A stretch of 64,000 nucleotides of DNA from UBA3537 sp965658025 (GCA_965658025.1 CBFHQL010000003.1:1-64000), one strand, 5' to 3'; counted from the first letter of the stretch, positions 43,050-52,343 are shown. The notes: generated by a model from the sequence alone, not told the origin. Numbers and translations are program-made.

Positions 43050-44201
43050 ATGAAAAAAATACAAATGGTTGACCTCAAAGGTCAATATACCCCCATAAAA
43101 GACCAAGTTAATTCTTCTATCCAAGAAGTTATAGATACAGCTGCCTTCATCAATGGCCCAAAAGTCAAAGCGTTTCAAGCAAATCTCGAAACCTATTTAG
43201 ATGTAAAACATGTGATTCCATGTGCCAATGGTACAGATGCTCTTCAAATTGCTATGATGGGACTTGGACTAAAGCCAGGTGATGAGGTAATTACAGCAGA
43301 TTTTACATTTGCAGCAACAGTAGAAGTGATTGCGCTTTTAGGGCTTACTCCAGTTCTTGTTGATGTAGACCCCGAATATTTCAATATCGATATCGATGCA
43401 ATAAAAAAGGCCATCACACCAAAAACTAAAGCTATTGTTCCGGTGCACTTATTTGGTCAATGCGCCAACATGGATGCCATTATGGAAATCGCCAAAGCGC
43501 ATAATTTATTTGTTATTGAGGATAACGCTCAAGCTATTGGTGCAACATACACAGCGCCAGATGGATCTAAAGCTAAAGCTGGAACCATTGGACATGTTGC
43601 TTCAACTTCTTTTTTCCCGTCAAAAAACTTAGGATGCTATGGAGATGGAGGTGCAATTTTCACTAATGACGATGATCTGGCACATACCATTCGTGGTATT
43701 GTAAACCACGGAATGTACAAACGTTATCATCATGATGTTGTTGGAGTAAATTCGCGCTTAGACTCTATACAAGCTGCAGTTTTGGACGCAAAACTGCCAC
43801 ATTTAGATAACTATAATAAAGCGCGACAAAATGCGGCAAGAAAATACAATGCTGCTTTCAAAAATCATCCAAATATAGAGACACCAAAAGCTGGAAATGG
43901 ATGTCAAACAATATGCGATAACTGTGATTGTCATGTTTTTCATCAATATACTCTAAAGCTTAAGAACGCCGATCGTGATGGATTGGTAGCCCATCTAAAC
44001 GCAAAAGGAATCCCATGTGGTGTGTATTATCCAATTCCTTTACATAAACAAAAAGCATATCAAGATGAGCGTTATAATGATGAAGATTTTCAAGTTACCA
44101 ACCAGCTCTCAAAAGAAGTCATTTCACTCCCCATGCATACCGAATTAGACGACGAGCAGATTGAATTTATAACCACCTCTGTTTTATCGTTTTTAACCTA
44201 A
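43050..44201 (+). CDS. DegT/DnrJ/EryC1/StrS-family sugar aminotransferase
   Basis: 383 residues from ATG 43050; the longer upstream start would overlap the promoter. Fold type I PLP enzyme: VIPCANGTDALQIAMMGLGLKPGDEVI, FVIEDNAQAIGATY (Asp of the cofactor site) and the Schiff-base lysine in STSFFPSKNLGCYGDGGAIFTND (Lys ~193), cut here by its loops. The family aminates keto-sugars for LPS or capsule. An unusual Cys-rich insertion, CQTICDNCDC, lies at ~287-300. Its neighbour kdtA is also an LPS gene. The exact sugar is unknown. Confidence 0.88.
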   Translation: MKKIQMVDLKGQYTPIKDQVNSSIQEVIDTAAFINGPKVKAFQANLETYLDVKHVIPCANGTDALQIAMMGLGLKPGDEVITADFTFAATVEVIALLGLTPVLVDVDPEYFNIDIDAIKKAITPKTKAIVPVHLFGQCANMDAIMEIAKAHNLFVIEDNAQAIGATYTAPDGSKAKAGTIGHVASTSFFPSKNLGCYGDGGAIFTNDDDLAHTIRGIVNHGMYKRYHHDVVGVNSRLDSIQAAVLDAKLPHLDNYNKARQNAARKYNAAFKNHPNIETPKAGNGCQTICDNCDCHVFHQYTLKLKNADRDGLVAHLNAKGIPCGVYYPIPLHKQKAYQDERYNDEDFQVTNQLSKEVISLPMHTELDDEQIEFITTSVLSFLT

Positions 44202-44212
44202 ATTTTTTAATC

Positions 44213-45490
44213 ATGAAAAAATTAATTTTAATCTTATGTTTTATGCAAATGATTGTGGTTTCGGCCCAAGACATTTATTTGCATTGTGGTCAACTTATTG
44301 ACACAGAAAAAGGTAAAGTACTTACCAAAAAGACAATTGTTGTTTCTGGGAAAACAATTAAATCCATACAAAATGGATATGTAGATCCAGAGAATGCTTT
44401 AGATGTTGTTATTGATTTGAAATCAAAAACAGTAATGCCTGGTTTGATAGACATGCATGTTCACATGGAAAATGAGTATAATCCAAAGCGGTACATGGAT
44501 CAATTTACAGCCAATGAGGCTGATGTGGCGTTCAAATCGGTAAATTATGCAGAAATAACCCTTATGGCTGGGTTCACTACAGTTCGCGATCTTGGCGGAA
44601 CAGGCGTTAATATTGCATTAAGAAATGCCATTAATAACAATACGATTGTTGGTCCAAGGATTTTTACTGCGGGGAAAGCTATTGCAACTACAGGAGGTCA
44701 TGCCGATCCAACCAACGGAAGGAAAAAACTTTTAATGGGGGATCCAGGGCCAGAACAAGGCGTGATAAATGGTCCTGATGAAGCCCGAAAAGCGGTGCGT
44801 CAGCGTTACAAAAATGGAGCAGATAACATTAAAATCACAGCCACTGGTGGTGTTTTGAGTGTAGCCAAAAATGGTCAGAATCCACAATTTACAATTGAGG
44901 AAGTAAAAGCGATTTGTGAAACGGCTAAAGATTATGGTATGATTGTAGCGGCTCATGCCCATGGTGATGAGGGAATGCAACGCGCCGTAATTGGTGGAGT
45001 CACAACCATAGAACATGGCACTAAAATGAGCACAAAGACTATGGACTTAATGAAGGAATATGGCACATATTTTGTCCCTACAATCACCGCTGGAAAAGCC
45101 GTAGCTGAAAATGCTAAAATTGAAGGGTTTTATCCAAAAATTATTGTTCCTAAGGCCTTAGAAATTGGGCCAAAAATCCAAAATACTTTTGCTAAAGCGT
45201 ATAAAAGAGGTGTGCCCATCGCATTTGGTACAGATGCTGGTGTTTTTCCTCATGGACTGAATGCAAAAGAATTTGGCTATATGGTTGAGGTAGGTATGCC
45301 TGCTATGGAGGCCATTCAGTCGGCAACAGTTACAAACGCAAAAATTCTTGGTTTTGGCGATCAACTGGGGCAAATTAAACCTAATTATATTGCAGATATC
45401 GTCGCTACGGACACTAACCCATTGGAAGATATCTCAGCTATGGAGCGTGTGCAATTCGTAATGAAAGAAGGTAAGATTTACAAAAATTAA
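44213..45490 (+). CDS. Secreted amidohydrolase, imidazolonepropionase-like (possible Xaa-Pro dipeptidase)
   Basis: 425 residues with signal peptide (MKKLILILCFMQMIVVSAQ). Metal-dependent hydrolase fold: VMPGLIDMHVHM (HxH site), an active-site lysine in NGADNIKITATGGVLS, His in VAAHAHGDEG and IEHGT, and Asp in IAFGTDAGVF. The overall pattern (GMPAMEAIQSAT, NPLEDISAMERVQFVMKEGK) is that of periplasmic prolidase-like amidohydrolases. It is 11 bp after the aminotransferase and converges on lspA with a 2-bp gap. Confidence 0.88.
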   Translation: MKKLILILCFMQMIVVSAQDIYLHCGQLIDTEKGKVLTKKTIVVSGKTIKSIQNGYVDPENALDVVIDLKSKTVMPGLIDMHVHMENEYNPKRYMDQFTANEADVAFKSVNYAEITLMAGFTTVRDLGGTGVNIALRNAINNNTIVGPRIFTAGKAIATTGGHADPTNGRKKLLMGDPGPEQGVINGPDEARKAVRQRYKNGADNIKITATGGVLSVAKNGQNPQFTIEEVKAICETAKDYGMIVAAHAHGDEGMQRAVIGGVTTIEHGTKMSTKTMDLMKEYGTYFVPTITAGKAVAENAKIEGFYPKIIVPKALEIGPKIQNTFAKAYKRGVPIAFGTDAGVFPHGLNAKEFGYMVEVGMPAMEAIQSATVTNAKILGFGDQLGQIKPNYIADIVATDTNPLEDISAMERVQFVMKEGKIYKN

Positions 45491-45492
45491 AC

Positions 45493-45987
45493 TTATTTGT
45501 TTTGTAGTGTTTTCCCTTTTTGCTTGAATGAAGCAATGATGAGTAGAATCATTCCAGTTGTAACGGACAAATCGGCAACATTGAAAATTCCTGTTTGGGC
45601 AAATCCAAAGTCCATAAACAAAAAGTCCGTCACTGAACCATAAACAAAACGGTCATACAAATTGGCAATTCCACCGCCTGCAACACAACTAAAACCAATG
45701 ACAGATAAGGTGTCTAAATGTTTGTTAGTAAAAAGGTAGTACAACACAATACTTAGGACGACAACAGGTAAAATAAGAAGGAAAATGAGTTTTATTGTGG
45801 GGTGAGCACTACTTCCCACACCCAAAAATGCACCAGAGTTTTCTACATTCATTAATTGTAAAAGCTCGCCAACAATTTCAGTACGTGATCCAGCAACAAC
45901 CTCCGTCCTCACAATGTGCTTTGTGTATTGGTCTAAACCAATATTTAACACGACTAAAAACAAGATGAATGTTATTCTTTTGTTCAT
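45493..45987 (-). CDS. lspA: Lipoprotein signal peptidase (signal peptidase II)
   Basis: 164 residues, four TM helices. Conserved motifs: LDQYTKHIVR after helix 1, NVENSGAFLG, and the catalytic aspartates in YGSVTDFLFM and FNVADLSVTTG. It cleaves the signal peptides of the many lipoproteins in this genome. It lies 4 bp after fabD. Confidence 0.95.
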   Translation of the reverse strand: MNKRITFILFLVVLNIGLDQYTKHIVRTEVVAGSRTEIVGELLQLMNVENSGAFLGVGSSAHPTIKLIFLLILPVVVLSIVLYYLFTNKHLDTLSVIGFSCVAGGGIANLYDRFVYGSVTDFLFMDFGFAQTGIFNVADLSVTTGMILLIIASFKQKGKTLQNK

Positions 45988-45991
45988 AAGA

Positions 45992-46879
45992 TTATAATTC
46001 TAAATCAGCACCACTGGTGTTTACTTCTCTATTTATTTTCCTCATTAGTCCCTGCAAAACTTTTCCTGGGCCAACTTCAATAAAATGTTGCGCACCGTCT
46101 GTAATCATTTGCTCAACAGATTGAGTCCAACGTACTGGCGAGGTAAGCTGTGCAATCAAATTTGTTTTAATTTCAGTAGTATCTTGAACGGCATTCGCAC
46201 AAACATTTTGATAAATTGGACAACTGGGTGTATTGAATGTTGTCTGTTCAATGGCTGTTGCCAATTGTTCGCGTGCGGGTTCCATTAATGGTGAGTGAAA
46301 TGCTCCGCCAACGGGCAAGACCAAAGCTCTACGTGCCCCTTTTTCTTTTAAATGTTCACATGCTGCGTGGATGGGTTCAATAGCACCAGAAATTACCAAT
46401 TGGCCAGGGCAATTATAATTAGCCGCAACAACAATGCCTTCAATATCGGCACAAACAGATTCTACAATCTCATCTTCTAAACCTAAAACTGCAGCCATAG
46501 TCCCTTCTGTCGATACGCATGCTTTTTGCATGGCATCGGCACGTTGCGCAACGAGTTTTAGCCCTTGCTCGAAGCTCAATGTGTTATTGGCTACTAAAGC
46601 AGAAAATTCACCCAATGAGTGGCCAGCAACCATTTCTGGCTTGAATTGTTCGCCCATACTTTTGGCCAAAATTACCGAATGTAGAAAAATGGCAGGTTGT
46701 GTCACGTTTGTTTGTTTTAAGCCTTCTGCACTTCCTTCAAACATGATTTTTGTAATGTCAAAACCTAAAATCGAATTGGCTTCCTCAAATAGAGATTTAG
46801 CAACCGATGATTGTTCGTAAAGGTCTTGCCCCATTCCGGGAAATTGAGCACCTTGTCCTGGAAAAATATATGCGTTCAT
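45992..46879 (-). CDS. fabD: Malonyl-CoA:ACP transacylase
   Basis: 295 residues. FPGQGAQFPGMGQDL at the N-terminus, nucleophile serine in VAGHSLGEFSALV (~residue 92), RADAMQKAC, catalytic histidine in GAFHSPLM (~198) and VGPGKVLQGLMRKI near the end. It charges acyl carrier protein with malonate for fatty-acid synthesis. Confidence 0.95.
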   Translation of the reverse strand: MNAYIFPGQGAQFPGMGQDLYEQSSVAKSLFEEANSILGFDITKIMFEGSAEGLKQTNVTQPAIFLHSVILAKSMGEQFKPEMVAGHSLGEFSALVANNTLSFEQGLKLVAQRADAMQKACVSTEGTMAAVLGLEDEIVESVCADIEGIVVAANYNCPGQLVISGAIEPIHAACEHLKEKGARRALVLPVGGAFHSPLMEPAREQLATAIEQTTFNTPSCPIYQNVCANAVQDTTEIKTNLIAQLTSPVRWTQSVEQMITDGAQHFIEVGPGKVLQGLMRKINREVNTSGADLEL

Positions 46880-46906
46880 CTAAAATTTATTTTTAAGTTT
46901 GAAAAT

Positions 46907-47413
46907 TTATCGCTTTGTATATGTTATAAAACTAAAATCAAAGGCGTGTTTGTCGTCTTTTTTTATGCGTTCGTTGTACGTTTCTTTCCATTGATTTAAA
47001 TCTAGTTCTGGAAAGAATGTATCGCCTTCAAAATGGGCATGAACCCGTGTAAGCTCAATACAGTCGGCAAAAGCTAATGCTTGTTTGTATATTTCCCCAC
47101 CTCCAATAATGTAGGGTTGTTCATCTTTTTTTGTTAGTTCAATGGCGTTCTCAAGCGAATTTACAACCAAAACACCTTCGGGAACTTTATAATCCTTTTG
47201 TCTTGTGATGACCACATGGGTTCTGTTGGGTAATGGTTTTGGAAAACTTTCGAATGTTTTTCGTCCCATAATAATGTGGTGTCCAGAAGTTAGGGACTTG
47301 AAACGTTTCAAATCCAAGCTTAAGTTCCAAATTAAATCATTGTCTTTGCCAATTACTTGGTTTTCTGATACGGCCACAATGATGGTCAGTATTTGTTGTT
47401 TTGTTGTATTCAA
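46907..47413 (-). CDS. folA: Dihydrofolate reductase (non-ATG start)
   Basis: About 168 residues. ILTIIVAVSENQVIGKDNDLIWNL is the N-terminal strand and Met20-like loop, split here by its turn; the catalytic acid is Asp in NLSLDLKRFK. IIMGRKTFESFP, VVITRQ and YIIGGGEIYKQAL bind NADPH. No ATG or GTG exists in frame before the first strand. The TTG at 47434 lies within a perfect promoter -7 element, so I place the start at TTG 47413. It reduces dihydrofolate, which thyA, just upstream, produces. Confidence 0.9.
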   Translation of the reverse strand: MNTTKQQILTIIVAVSENQVIGKDNDLIWNLSLDLKRFKSLTSGHHIIMGRKTFESFPKPLPNRTHVVITRQKDYKVPEGVLVVNSLENAIELTKKDEQPYIIGGGEIYKQALAFADCIELTRVHAHFEGDTFFPELDLNQWKETYNERIKKDDKHAFDFSFITYTKR

Positions 47414-47431
47414 TAGATTAAACTTAGTCCG

Positions 47432-47439
47432 CAAAAATA
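47432..47439 (-). promoter_or_regulatory. -7 promoter element of folA
   Basis: TATTTTTG on the minus strand matches TAnnTTTG exactly, in the 21-bp gap between thyA and folA. It suggests folA has its own promoter and argues against a start codon inside it. Confidence 0.5.
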
Positions 47440-47455
47440 GCGTTTTCAGTTGAAA

Positions 47456-48280
47456 TTATATAGCAACTTTTCCTTTGATGTGTGGGTGCGGATCATAATC
47501 AACCAAAGTAAAGTCTTCAAAAGTAAAGTCGAATATATTGTTCACTTCTGGGTTAAGCACCATTTTAGGTAACGGTCGAGGGGCTCTTGATCGTTGCAAT
47601 TCGAGTTGTTCTATATGATTGTTATAAATGTGTGCATCTCCAAAAGTATGCACAAAATCTCCAGCTTCATATCCGCACACTTGCGCCATCATCATTGTAA
47701 ATAGTGCATAAGAAGCAATATTGAAAGGGACACCCAGAAAAATATCTGCACTACGTTGATAAAGTTGACAAGATAATTTCCCTTCGTGTACATAAAATTG
47801 GAAAAAGGCATGACAAGGGGGGAGTGCAGCTTTTCCTTCCGCCACATTTTCTGAAAATGATTTTGAAGTGTCGGGTAAAACCGATGGATTCCATGCCGAA
47901 ACAAGCATACGCCTGCTGTCAGGATTTGTTTTTAGCGTTTCGATTATTGATTTTATTTGATCTATATCGTCGCTGTTCCAATTCCGCCATTGATGTCCAT
48001 ATACAGGTCCTAAATCGCCGTTTTCATCAGCCCATTCGTTCCAAATGCGTACACCATTTTCTGTTAAATACTTAATGTTGGTATCTCCTTTAAGAAACCA
48101 CAGCAATTCGTAAATGATGGATTTTAAGTGAAGTTTTTTTGTAGTTACCATTGGGAAACCTTCACTCAAATCAAAGCGCATTTGGTATCCAAAAACACTT
48201 TTTGTACCTGTGCCTGTACGGTCTCCTTTTTCATTTCCGTGCTCTAAAACATGGTTTACTAAGTCCAGATATTGCTTCAT
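47456..48280 (-). CDS. thyA: Thymidylate synthase
   Basis: 274 residues, near the typical 264. Visible are GDRTGTGTKSVFGYQMRFDL, ELLWFLKGDTN, VYGHQWRNW, the catalytic cysteine in ALPPCHAFFQFYV, QRSADIFLGVPFNIASYAL and DAHIYNNHIEQ. It methylates dUMP with methylene-tetrahydrofolate. It forms a nucleotide-metabolism group with folA and the nucleoside transporter. Confidence 0.97.
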   Translation of the reverse strand: MKQYLDLVNHVLEHGNEKGDRTGTGTKSVFGYQMRFDLSEGFPMVTTKKLHLKSIIYELLWFLKGDTNIKYLTENGVRIWNEWADENGDLGPVYGHQWRNWNSDDIDQIKSIIETLKTNPDSRRMLVSAWNPSVLPDTSKSFSENVAEGKAALPPCHAFFQFYVHEGKLSCQLYQRSADIFLGVPFNIASYALFTMMMAQVCGYEAGDFVHTFGDAHIYNNHIEQLELQRSRAPRPLPKMVLNPEVNNIFDFTFEDFTLVDYDPHPHIKGKVAI

Positions 48281-48375
48281 AAAAACGGTTAATTATTATA
48301 ATTTAAAAATAATTAATGCAGCAATGAATGTAAAGCATGAAAGAACAATAATTTGAAAAGTTATCAACGGATTTA

Positions 48376-49767
48376 TTACCCTATAATTAGCCCTGCAATA
48401 GTTGCTGAAAGTAAAGATGCAATGGTGCCGCCAATTAGTGCTTTCATTCCTAATTCTGAAAGTGTTTTTCTTTGTCCAGGCGCTAAAGATCCAATACCTC
48501 CAACTTGAATTCCAATAGATGCAAAATTGGCAAAACCACAAAGCATATATGTGGCCATAATGATGGATTTTTCGTATTTGAGATGAACCAATGCCAAAGG
48601 GTCTTTGAGGTCAGCAAGTTGAATATATCCTACAAATTCGCTTGCAGCGAGTTTTATCCCCAAAAGTTGTCCCATAAGTGCCATATCTTCTTTTGCAATT
48701 CCAATGAGCCACATCAATGGGGCAAAAGCGTAACCGAGAATAAATTCTAATGAAAATTCCTGATAGGGTGTATTGGATTGAACCCATTGATTTAATCCTC
48801 CAAAATCGCCAATCCATCCCAAAATTCCATTAATCATGGCGATGAATGCTAAAAACACCAAAAGCATGGCACCAATATTGAAAGCAAGTTTTAGACCTTC
48901 GGTGGTTCCATTTGCAATGGCGTCAAGAATATTTGATCCTACTTTTTCTTGAGAAACAACCACATCGTTGTTGATGGTTTCGGATTGTGGATATAAAATT
49001 TTTGAAATAACAATTGCACCCGGTGCAGCCATTACAGACGCCGTCAAAAGATGCTTGGCATAGTACTGACGAAGAACTTCATCCTCACCACCCAAAAATC
49101 CAATATATGCGGCCAAAACCCCGCCTGCAACAGTGGCCATGCCGCCAATCATCACTAATAGTATTTCGGAACGGTTCATTTTTTCTAAATACGCTTTGAT
49201 CATTAGTGGTGCTTCCGTCTGACCCAAAAATATATTTCCAGCTACACTTAAACTTTCTGCGCCAGAAACTTGTAATAGTTTTGTCAGTAGCCATGCGAAT
49301 ATTTTTACCACTTTTTGAATTATACCCAAATAAAATAGGACTGAAGTTAATGCAGAAAAGAAAATAATAGTTGGGAGAATCGAAACTGCAAAAGTATTTA
49401 GTGATGCCTCTATTTGTCCTGTAGAAAATGCTGCAAATAAAAACTCTGTTCCTTTTTGAGTAAAATCGAGAACTGCAAGAAAGATATTTCCGATTCCCTT
49501 AAATATTTTTTGAACGAATTCAACCTTCAAAACTGCTACAGCCAATAACAGTTGAGCAGCCAGTCCAAACCCTACTGTTCTCCAATTGATAGCTTTTCTG
49601 TTTGTGCTTAATGCTATTGCAATTGCCAAGAGCACGACCATTCCCAGAATTCCTCTCAACAAACTATCCAAGCTAAAACCTTGACTTTCAATTATTTGTG
49701 ATGCATTTACTTGTGCAAAAAGTGAAGGGCTGTTGAGTACAAAAAGTAGTGCAATGGCTTTAGTCAT
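48376..49767 (-). CDS. nupC-like: NupC-type concentrative nucleoside transporter
   Basis: 463 residues with an N-terminal signal-like helix and about ten TM segments. CNT hallmarks: the hairpin motif NIFLGQTEAPLMIKAYL, VMIGGMATVAGGVLAAYIGFLG, FAPLMWLIGIAKEDMALMGQLLGIKLAASEF, shown by its halves, and CGFANFASIGIQVGGIGSLAP. It takes up nucleosides with Na+ or H+. It lies upstream of thyA on the same strand (95 bp) and 12 bp after the bifunctional-nuclease gene. Confidence 0.93.
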   Translation of the reverse strand: MTKAIALLFVLNSPSLFAQVNASQIIESQGFSLDSLLRGILGMVVLLAIAIALSTNRKAINWRTVGFGLAAQLLLAVAVLKVEFVQKIFKGIGNIFLAVLDFTQKGTEFLFAAFSTGQIEASLNTFAVSILPTIIFFSALTSVLFYLGIIQKVVKIFAWLLTKLLQVSGAESLSVAGNIFLGQTEAPLMIKAYLEKMNRSEILLVMIGGMATVAGGVLAAYIGFLGGEDEVLRQYYAKHLLTASVMAAPGAIVISKILYPQSETINNDVVVSQEKVGSNILDAIANGTTEGLKLAFNIGAMLLVFLAFIAMINGILGWIGDFGGLNQWVQSNTPYQEFSLEFILGYAFAPLMWLIGIAKEDMALMGQLLGIKLAASEFVGYIQLADLKDPLALVHLKYEKSIIMATYMLCGFANFASIGIQVGGIGSLAPGQRKTLSELGMKALIGGTIASLLSATIAGLIIG

Positions 49768-49779
49768 ATGTAATTGTGC

Positions 49780-50397
49780 TTATCGTTTTGAAATTTCATC
49801 TCTAATTTTTGCAGCAATTTCATAATTTTCATCAGAAACGGCTTTTTTCAGCAAATCCTCTAGTTCGGCTAAAGATAAGTTTTTATAATCGTTTTGTTCG
49901 TCTATGTCTTTTTCTGAATTATCGGTAGGAGCTTCTTCAAACACTAAAGCATCACCATTTTTTTCTAAATCCTCCTCAGGGTTAATTTTCAGAATGATCC
50001 CTGCTTTTTCTAGAATATTCTTGTAGGTGAAAATAGGTGCAGAAAAGCGTAAAGCAAGTGCAATTGCATCGCTTGTACGCGCATCAATAATTTCTTCTTT
50101 ACCGTTGCTTTCACATATAAGTGAAGCATAAAACACCCCGTCTACAAGTTTATGGATAATGACTTGTTTGACTATAATATCAAACCGGTCAGAAAAATTT
50201 TTGAATAAGTCGTGGGTTAATGGTCTTGGTGGACGAATGTCTTTTTCAAGGGCAATAGCAATGGATTGTGCTTCAAATGCGCCAATCACAATAGGTAACT
50301 TTCGTTCACCATCTACTTCACTGAGAATCAGTGCATAAGCACCGCTTTGTGTTTGACTGTAAGAAATACCCTTTATGTTAAGACGAACTAAACTCAT
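49780..50397 (-). CDS. Bifunctional nuclease (BFN/DUF151) family protein with UVR motif
   Basis: 205 residues. The BFN domain (~1-130) has LPIVIGAFEAQSIAIALEK, RPLTHDLFKNF and ARTSDAIALALRFSAPIFT. An acidic linker follows, then a C-terminal UVR motif (~170-205, LAELEDLLKKAVSDENYEIAAKIRDEI) of the UvrB/UvrC-interaction type. BFN proteins have reported nuclease activity in plants and are implicated in stress responses; the bacterial role is uncertain. Confidence 0.88.
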   Translation of the reverse strand: MSLVRLNIKGISYSQTQSGAYALILSEVDGERKLPIVIGAFEAQSIAIALEKDIRPPRPLTHDLFKNFSDRFDIIVKQVIIHKLVDGVFYASLICESNGKEEIIDARTSDAIALALRFSAPIFTYKNILEKAGIILKINPEEDLEKNGDALVFEEAPTDNSEKDIDEQNDYKNLSLAELEDLLKKAVSDENYEIAAKIRDEISKR

Positions 50398-50507
50398 TAT
50401 TGTTCTAACAAATAACAGTTTTAATTCCTAAAATACCAAACTTAATCCTCTAAGTTTTAATAAATTGAATCAAAAAACCAATTGTAAAATATTGATTTTG
50501 AAACGTA

Positions 50508-51464
50508 CTAGTTATTTTGAGCTTTAAATGTTTTGAGTTTTTCAATCAATTTTGGTACAACTTCAAAAGCATCGCCTACAATGCCATAATCTGCGGCTTT
50601 GAAAAATGGTGCTTCAGGATCGGTATTGATAACTACTTTGACTTTGGATGAATTTATCCCTGCCAAATGTTGGATTGCTCCTGAAATTCCAATGGCAATG
50701 TATAAGTTACTGGCCACTGGTTTTCCTGTTTGACCAACGTGCTCGCTATGCGGTCTCCAGCCCAAATCTGATACTGGTTTCGAACACGCCGTAGCTGCAC
50801 CAAGGACGTCTGCCAATTCTTCTATCATACCCCAATGTTCAGGCCCTTTCAATCCTCGTCCAGCAGATACTACAGTTTCTGCATCTGCAATAGATACTTT
50901 GTTGGTGGCTTTGTCTACTTTTTCAACGCTAACATTAGATGAACTCATTGTTGGTGAAAATGATTCAACGTCTACCGAAACTGATTGTTCAATAAGGCCA
51001 AAGGCATTGTTGGATAGCCCTATAACTTTCACTTCGGTTGTAATTTCTGTTTCGCAAAATGCTTTATTACTAAAAACACTTCTTTTTACAACAAATGGTT
51101 GAGTGCTTGTTGGAACTTCAACAACATTGGGCACATAACCTGCATTCAATCCAACAGAGAGCATTGGAGCGAGGTAGCGACTATCTGCGCTACTGCTCAA
51201 AATCACCACATGAGCTTGTTCTTTTTGTGCGGCCTGAACAAGAACATCGGCATAAATTTTTGCATTGAATGGTTCAGAATGGGATACACTCAGAACTTTA
51301 TCGACCCCATAAGTTCCTAGTTGAGTGCAGTCTTCAGTATTAAACACAACGGCATTTAATTTTGTATTTAAGGCATTTGCAACAGCACGACCATAAGAGG
51401 CAACTTCTAATGCGGCTTTTTTAAATGCTCCATTTTCAGATTCTATATATACGAGTACGGACAT
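50508..51464 (-). CDS. etfA: Electron transfer flavoprotein, alpha subunit
   Basis: 318 residues. The N-terminal domain starts MSVLVYIESENGAFKKAALEV. The C-terminal FAD-binding domain includes VSAGRGLKGPEHWGMIEELA, LGWRPHSEHVGQTGKPV, and IAIGISGAIQHLAGI with the usual late NTDPEAPFFKAADYGIVGD. It carries electrons from acyl-CoA dehydrogenases to the quinone pool. It is 11 bp after etfB. Confidence 0.96.
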   Translation of the reverse strand: MSVLVYIESENGAFKKAALEVASYGRAVANALNTKLNAVVFNTEDCTQLGTYGVDKVLSVSHSEPFNAKIYADVLVQAAQKEQAHVVILSSSADSRYLAPMLSVGLNAGYVPNVVEVPTSTQPFVVKRSVFSNKAFCETEITTEVKVIGLSNNAFGLIEQSVSVDVESFSPTMSSSNVSVEKVDKATNKVSIADAETVVSAGRGLKGPEHWGMIEELADVLGAATACSKPVSDLGWRPHSEHVGQTGKPVASNLYIAIGISGAIQHLAGINSSKVKVVINTDPEAPFFKAADYGIVGDAFEVVPKLIEKLKTFKAQNN

Positions 51465-51475
51465 ATTTTTTTGTT

Positions 51476-52222
51476 TTAAATGACTTTTGCTTCGTTGTGC
51501 AAAAGATTAATAAGTTCATCAATATTTTCGGCATCTACCATTTTGATGGCGCCTTTTGGTGCTGGTTTTTCAAATTTTAGTGTTGTAGAGCTTGTTTGCT
51601 GACCAGATGGTTCAAGTACAGTCAAGGGTTTTTTCCTTGCCATCATGATTCCGCGCATATTTGGGATTTTTAAATCGCTTTCTTCAACAAGTCCTTTTTG
51701 TCCTCCAATAACTAGTGGTAAAATGCTTGTAAGTGTTTCTTTTCCACCATCAATTTCGCGAACAGCAGTTGCTTTTTCTCCATCAATTTCCAAAGCAATA
51801 CAGTTATTGACAAAACTTGCGCCAAGTTCTGCAGCCATCATGCCTGGAACCATTCCACCGTTATAATCTATAGACTCTCGCCCTGCAATGATTAAATCGT
51901 AATGACCTTCTTTGGCAACTTTTGAAAGTTCTTTGGCTACTGCATATCCATCGGTTGGCACTGTATTGACTCTAAATGCGGCATCGGCTCCAATGGCTAA
52001 GGCCTTTCTGAGAGTAGATTCTGTTTCAGGCCCACCAACATTAATGACGTCTACAGATGCATTTTGTTTTTCTTTGAACCACATGGCTCTTGTTAAACCA
52101 AATTCGTCATTCGGATTGATTACAAATTGCACTCCATTGGTGTCAAAGGACGTATTGTCGTTTGTGAAATTTATTTTTGAAGTGGTGTCTGGGACATGAC
52201 TGATACATACTAATATTTTCAT
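51476..52222 (-). CDS. etfB: Electron transfer flavoprotein, beta subunit
   Basis: 248 residues: MKILVCISHVPDTTSKINF, NPNDEFGLTRAMWFKE, LRKALAIGADAAFRV, LIIAGRESIDYNGGMVPGMMAAELG (AMP/FAD contact, shown by its two parts) and IPNMRGIMMARKKPL. It pairs with EtfA. Its upstream region holds a -7 element and a perfect palindrome shared with the divergent pdhB. Confidence 0.96.
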   Translation of the reverse strand: MKILVCISHVPDTTSKINFTNDNTSFDTNGVQFVINPNDEFGLTRAMWFKEKQNASVDVINVGGPETESTLRKALAIGADAAFRVNTVPTDGYAVAKELSKVAKEGHYDLIIAGRESIDYNGGMVPGMMAAELGASFVNNCIALEIDGEKATAVREIDGGKETLTSILPLVIGGQKGLVEESDLKIPNMRGIMMARKKPLTVLEPSGQQTSSTTLKFEKPAPKGAIKMVDAENIDELINLLHNEAKVI

Positions 52223-52259
52223 TATTTGGGTGTTTTAGTGTTCCAATTAATTATTTGGA

Positions 52260-52267
52260 CGAAGGTA
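52260..52267 (-). promoter_or_regulatory. -7 element of the etfBA promoter
   Basis: TACCTTCG on the minus strand (consensus TAnnTTTG, one mismatch), 38 bp before the etfB start. The 24-bp palindrome lies 15-38 bp upstream of it and would cover the -33 region. Confidence 0.45.
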
Positions 52268-52281
52268 CAAAAAAAGTTCAT

Positions 52282-52305
52282 ATTTCCTATGCATGCATAG
52301 GAAAT
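52282..52305. promoter_or_regulatory. Perfect 24-bp palindromic operator candidate between etfB and pdhB
   Basis: A fully symmetrical 24-bp sequence centred on ATGCATGCAT, with arms ATTTCCT and AGGAAAT. It overlaps the expected -33 of the etfB promoter and is 38 bp before the pdhB -7 element. Such symmetry points to a dimeric repressor of the TetR, MarR or GntR type. The regulator is not in this part of the window. It lacks a following T-run, so it is not a terminator. Confidence 0.7.
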
Positions 52306-52343
52306 TTTAAACAAATGATGTAATTATTATTGCACATTATTCT

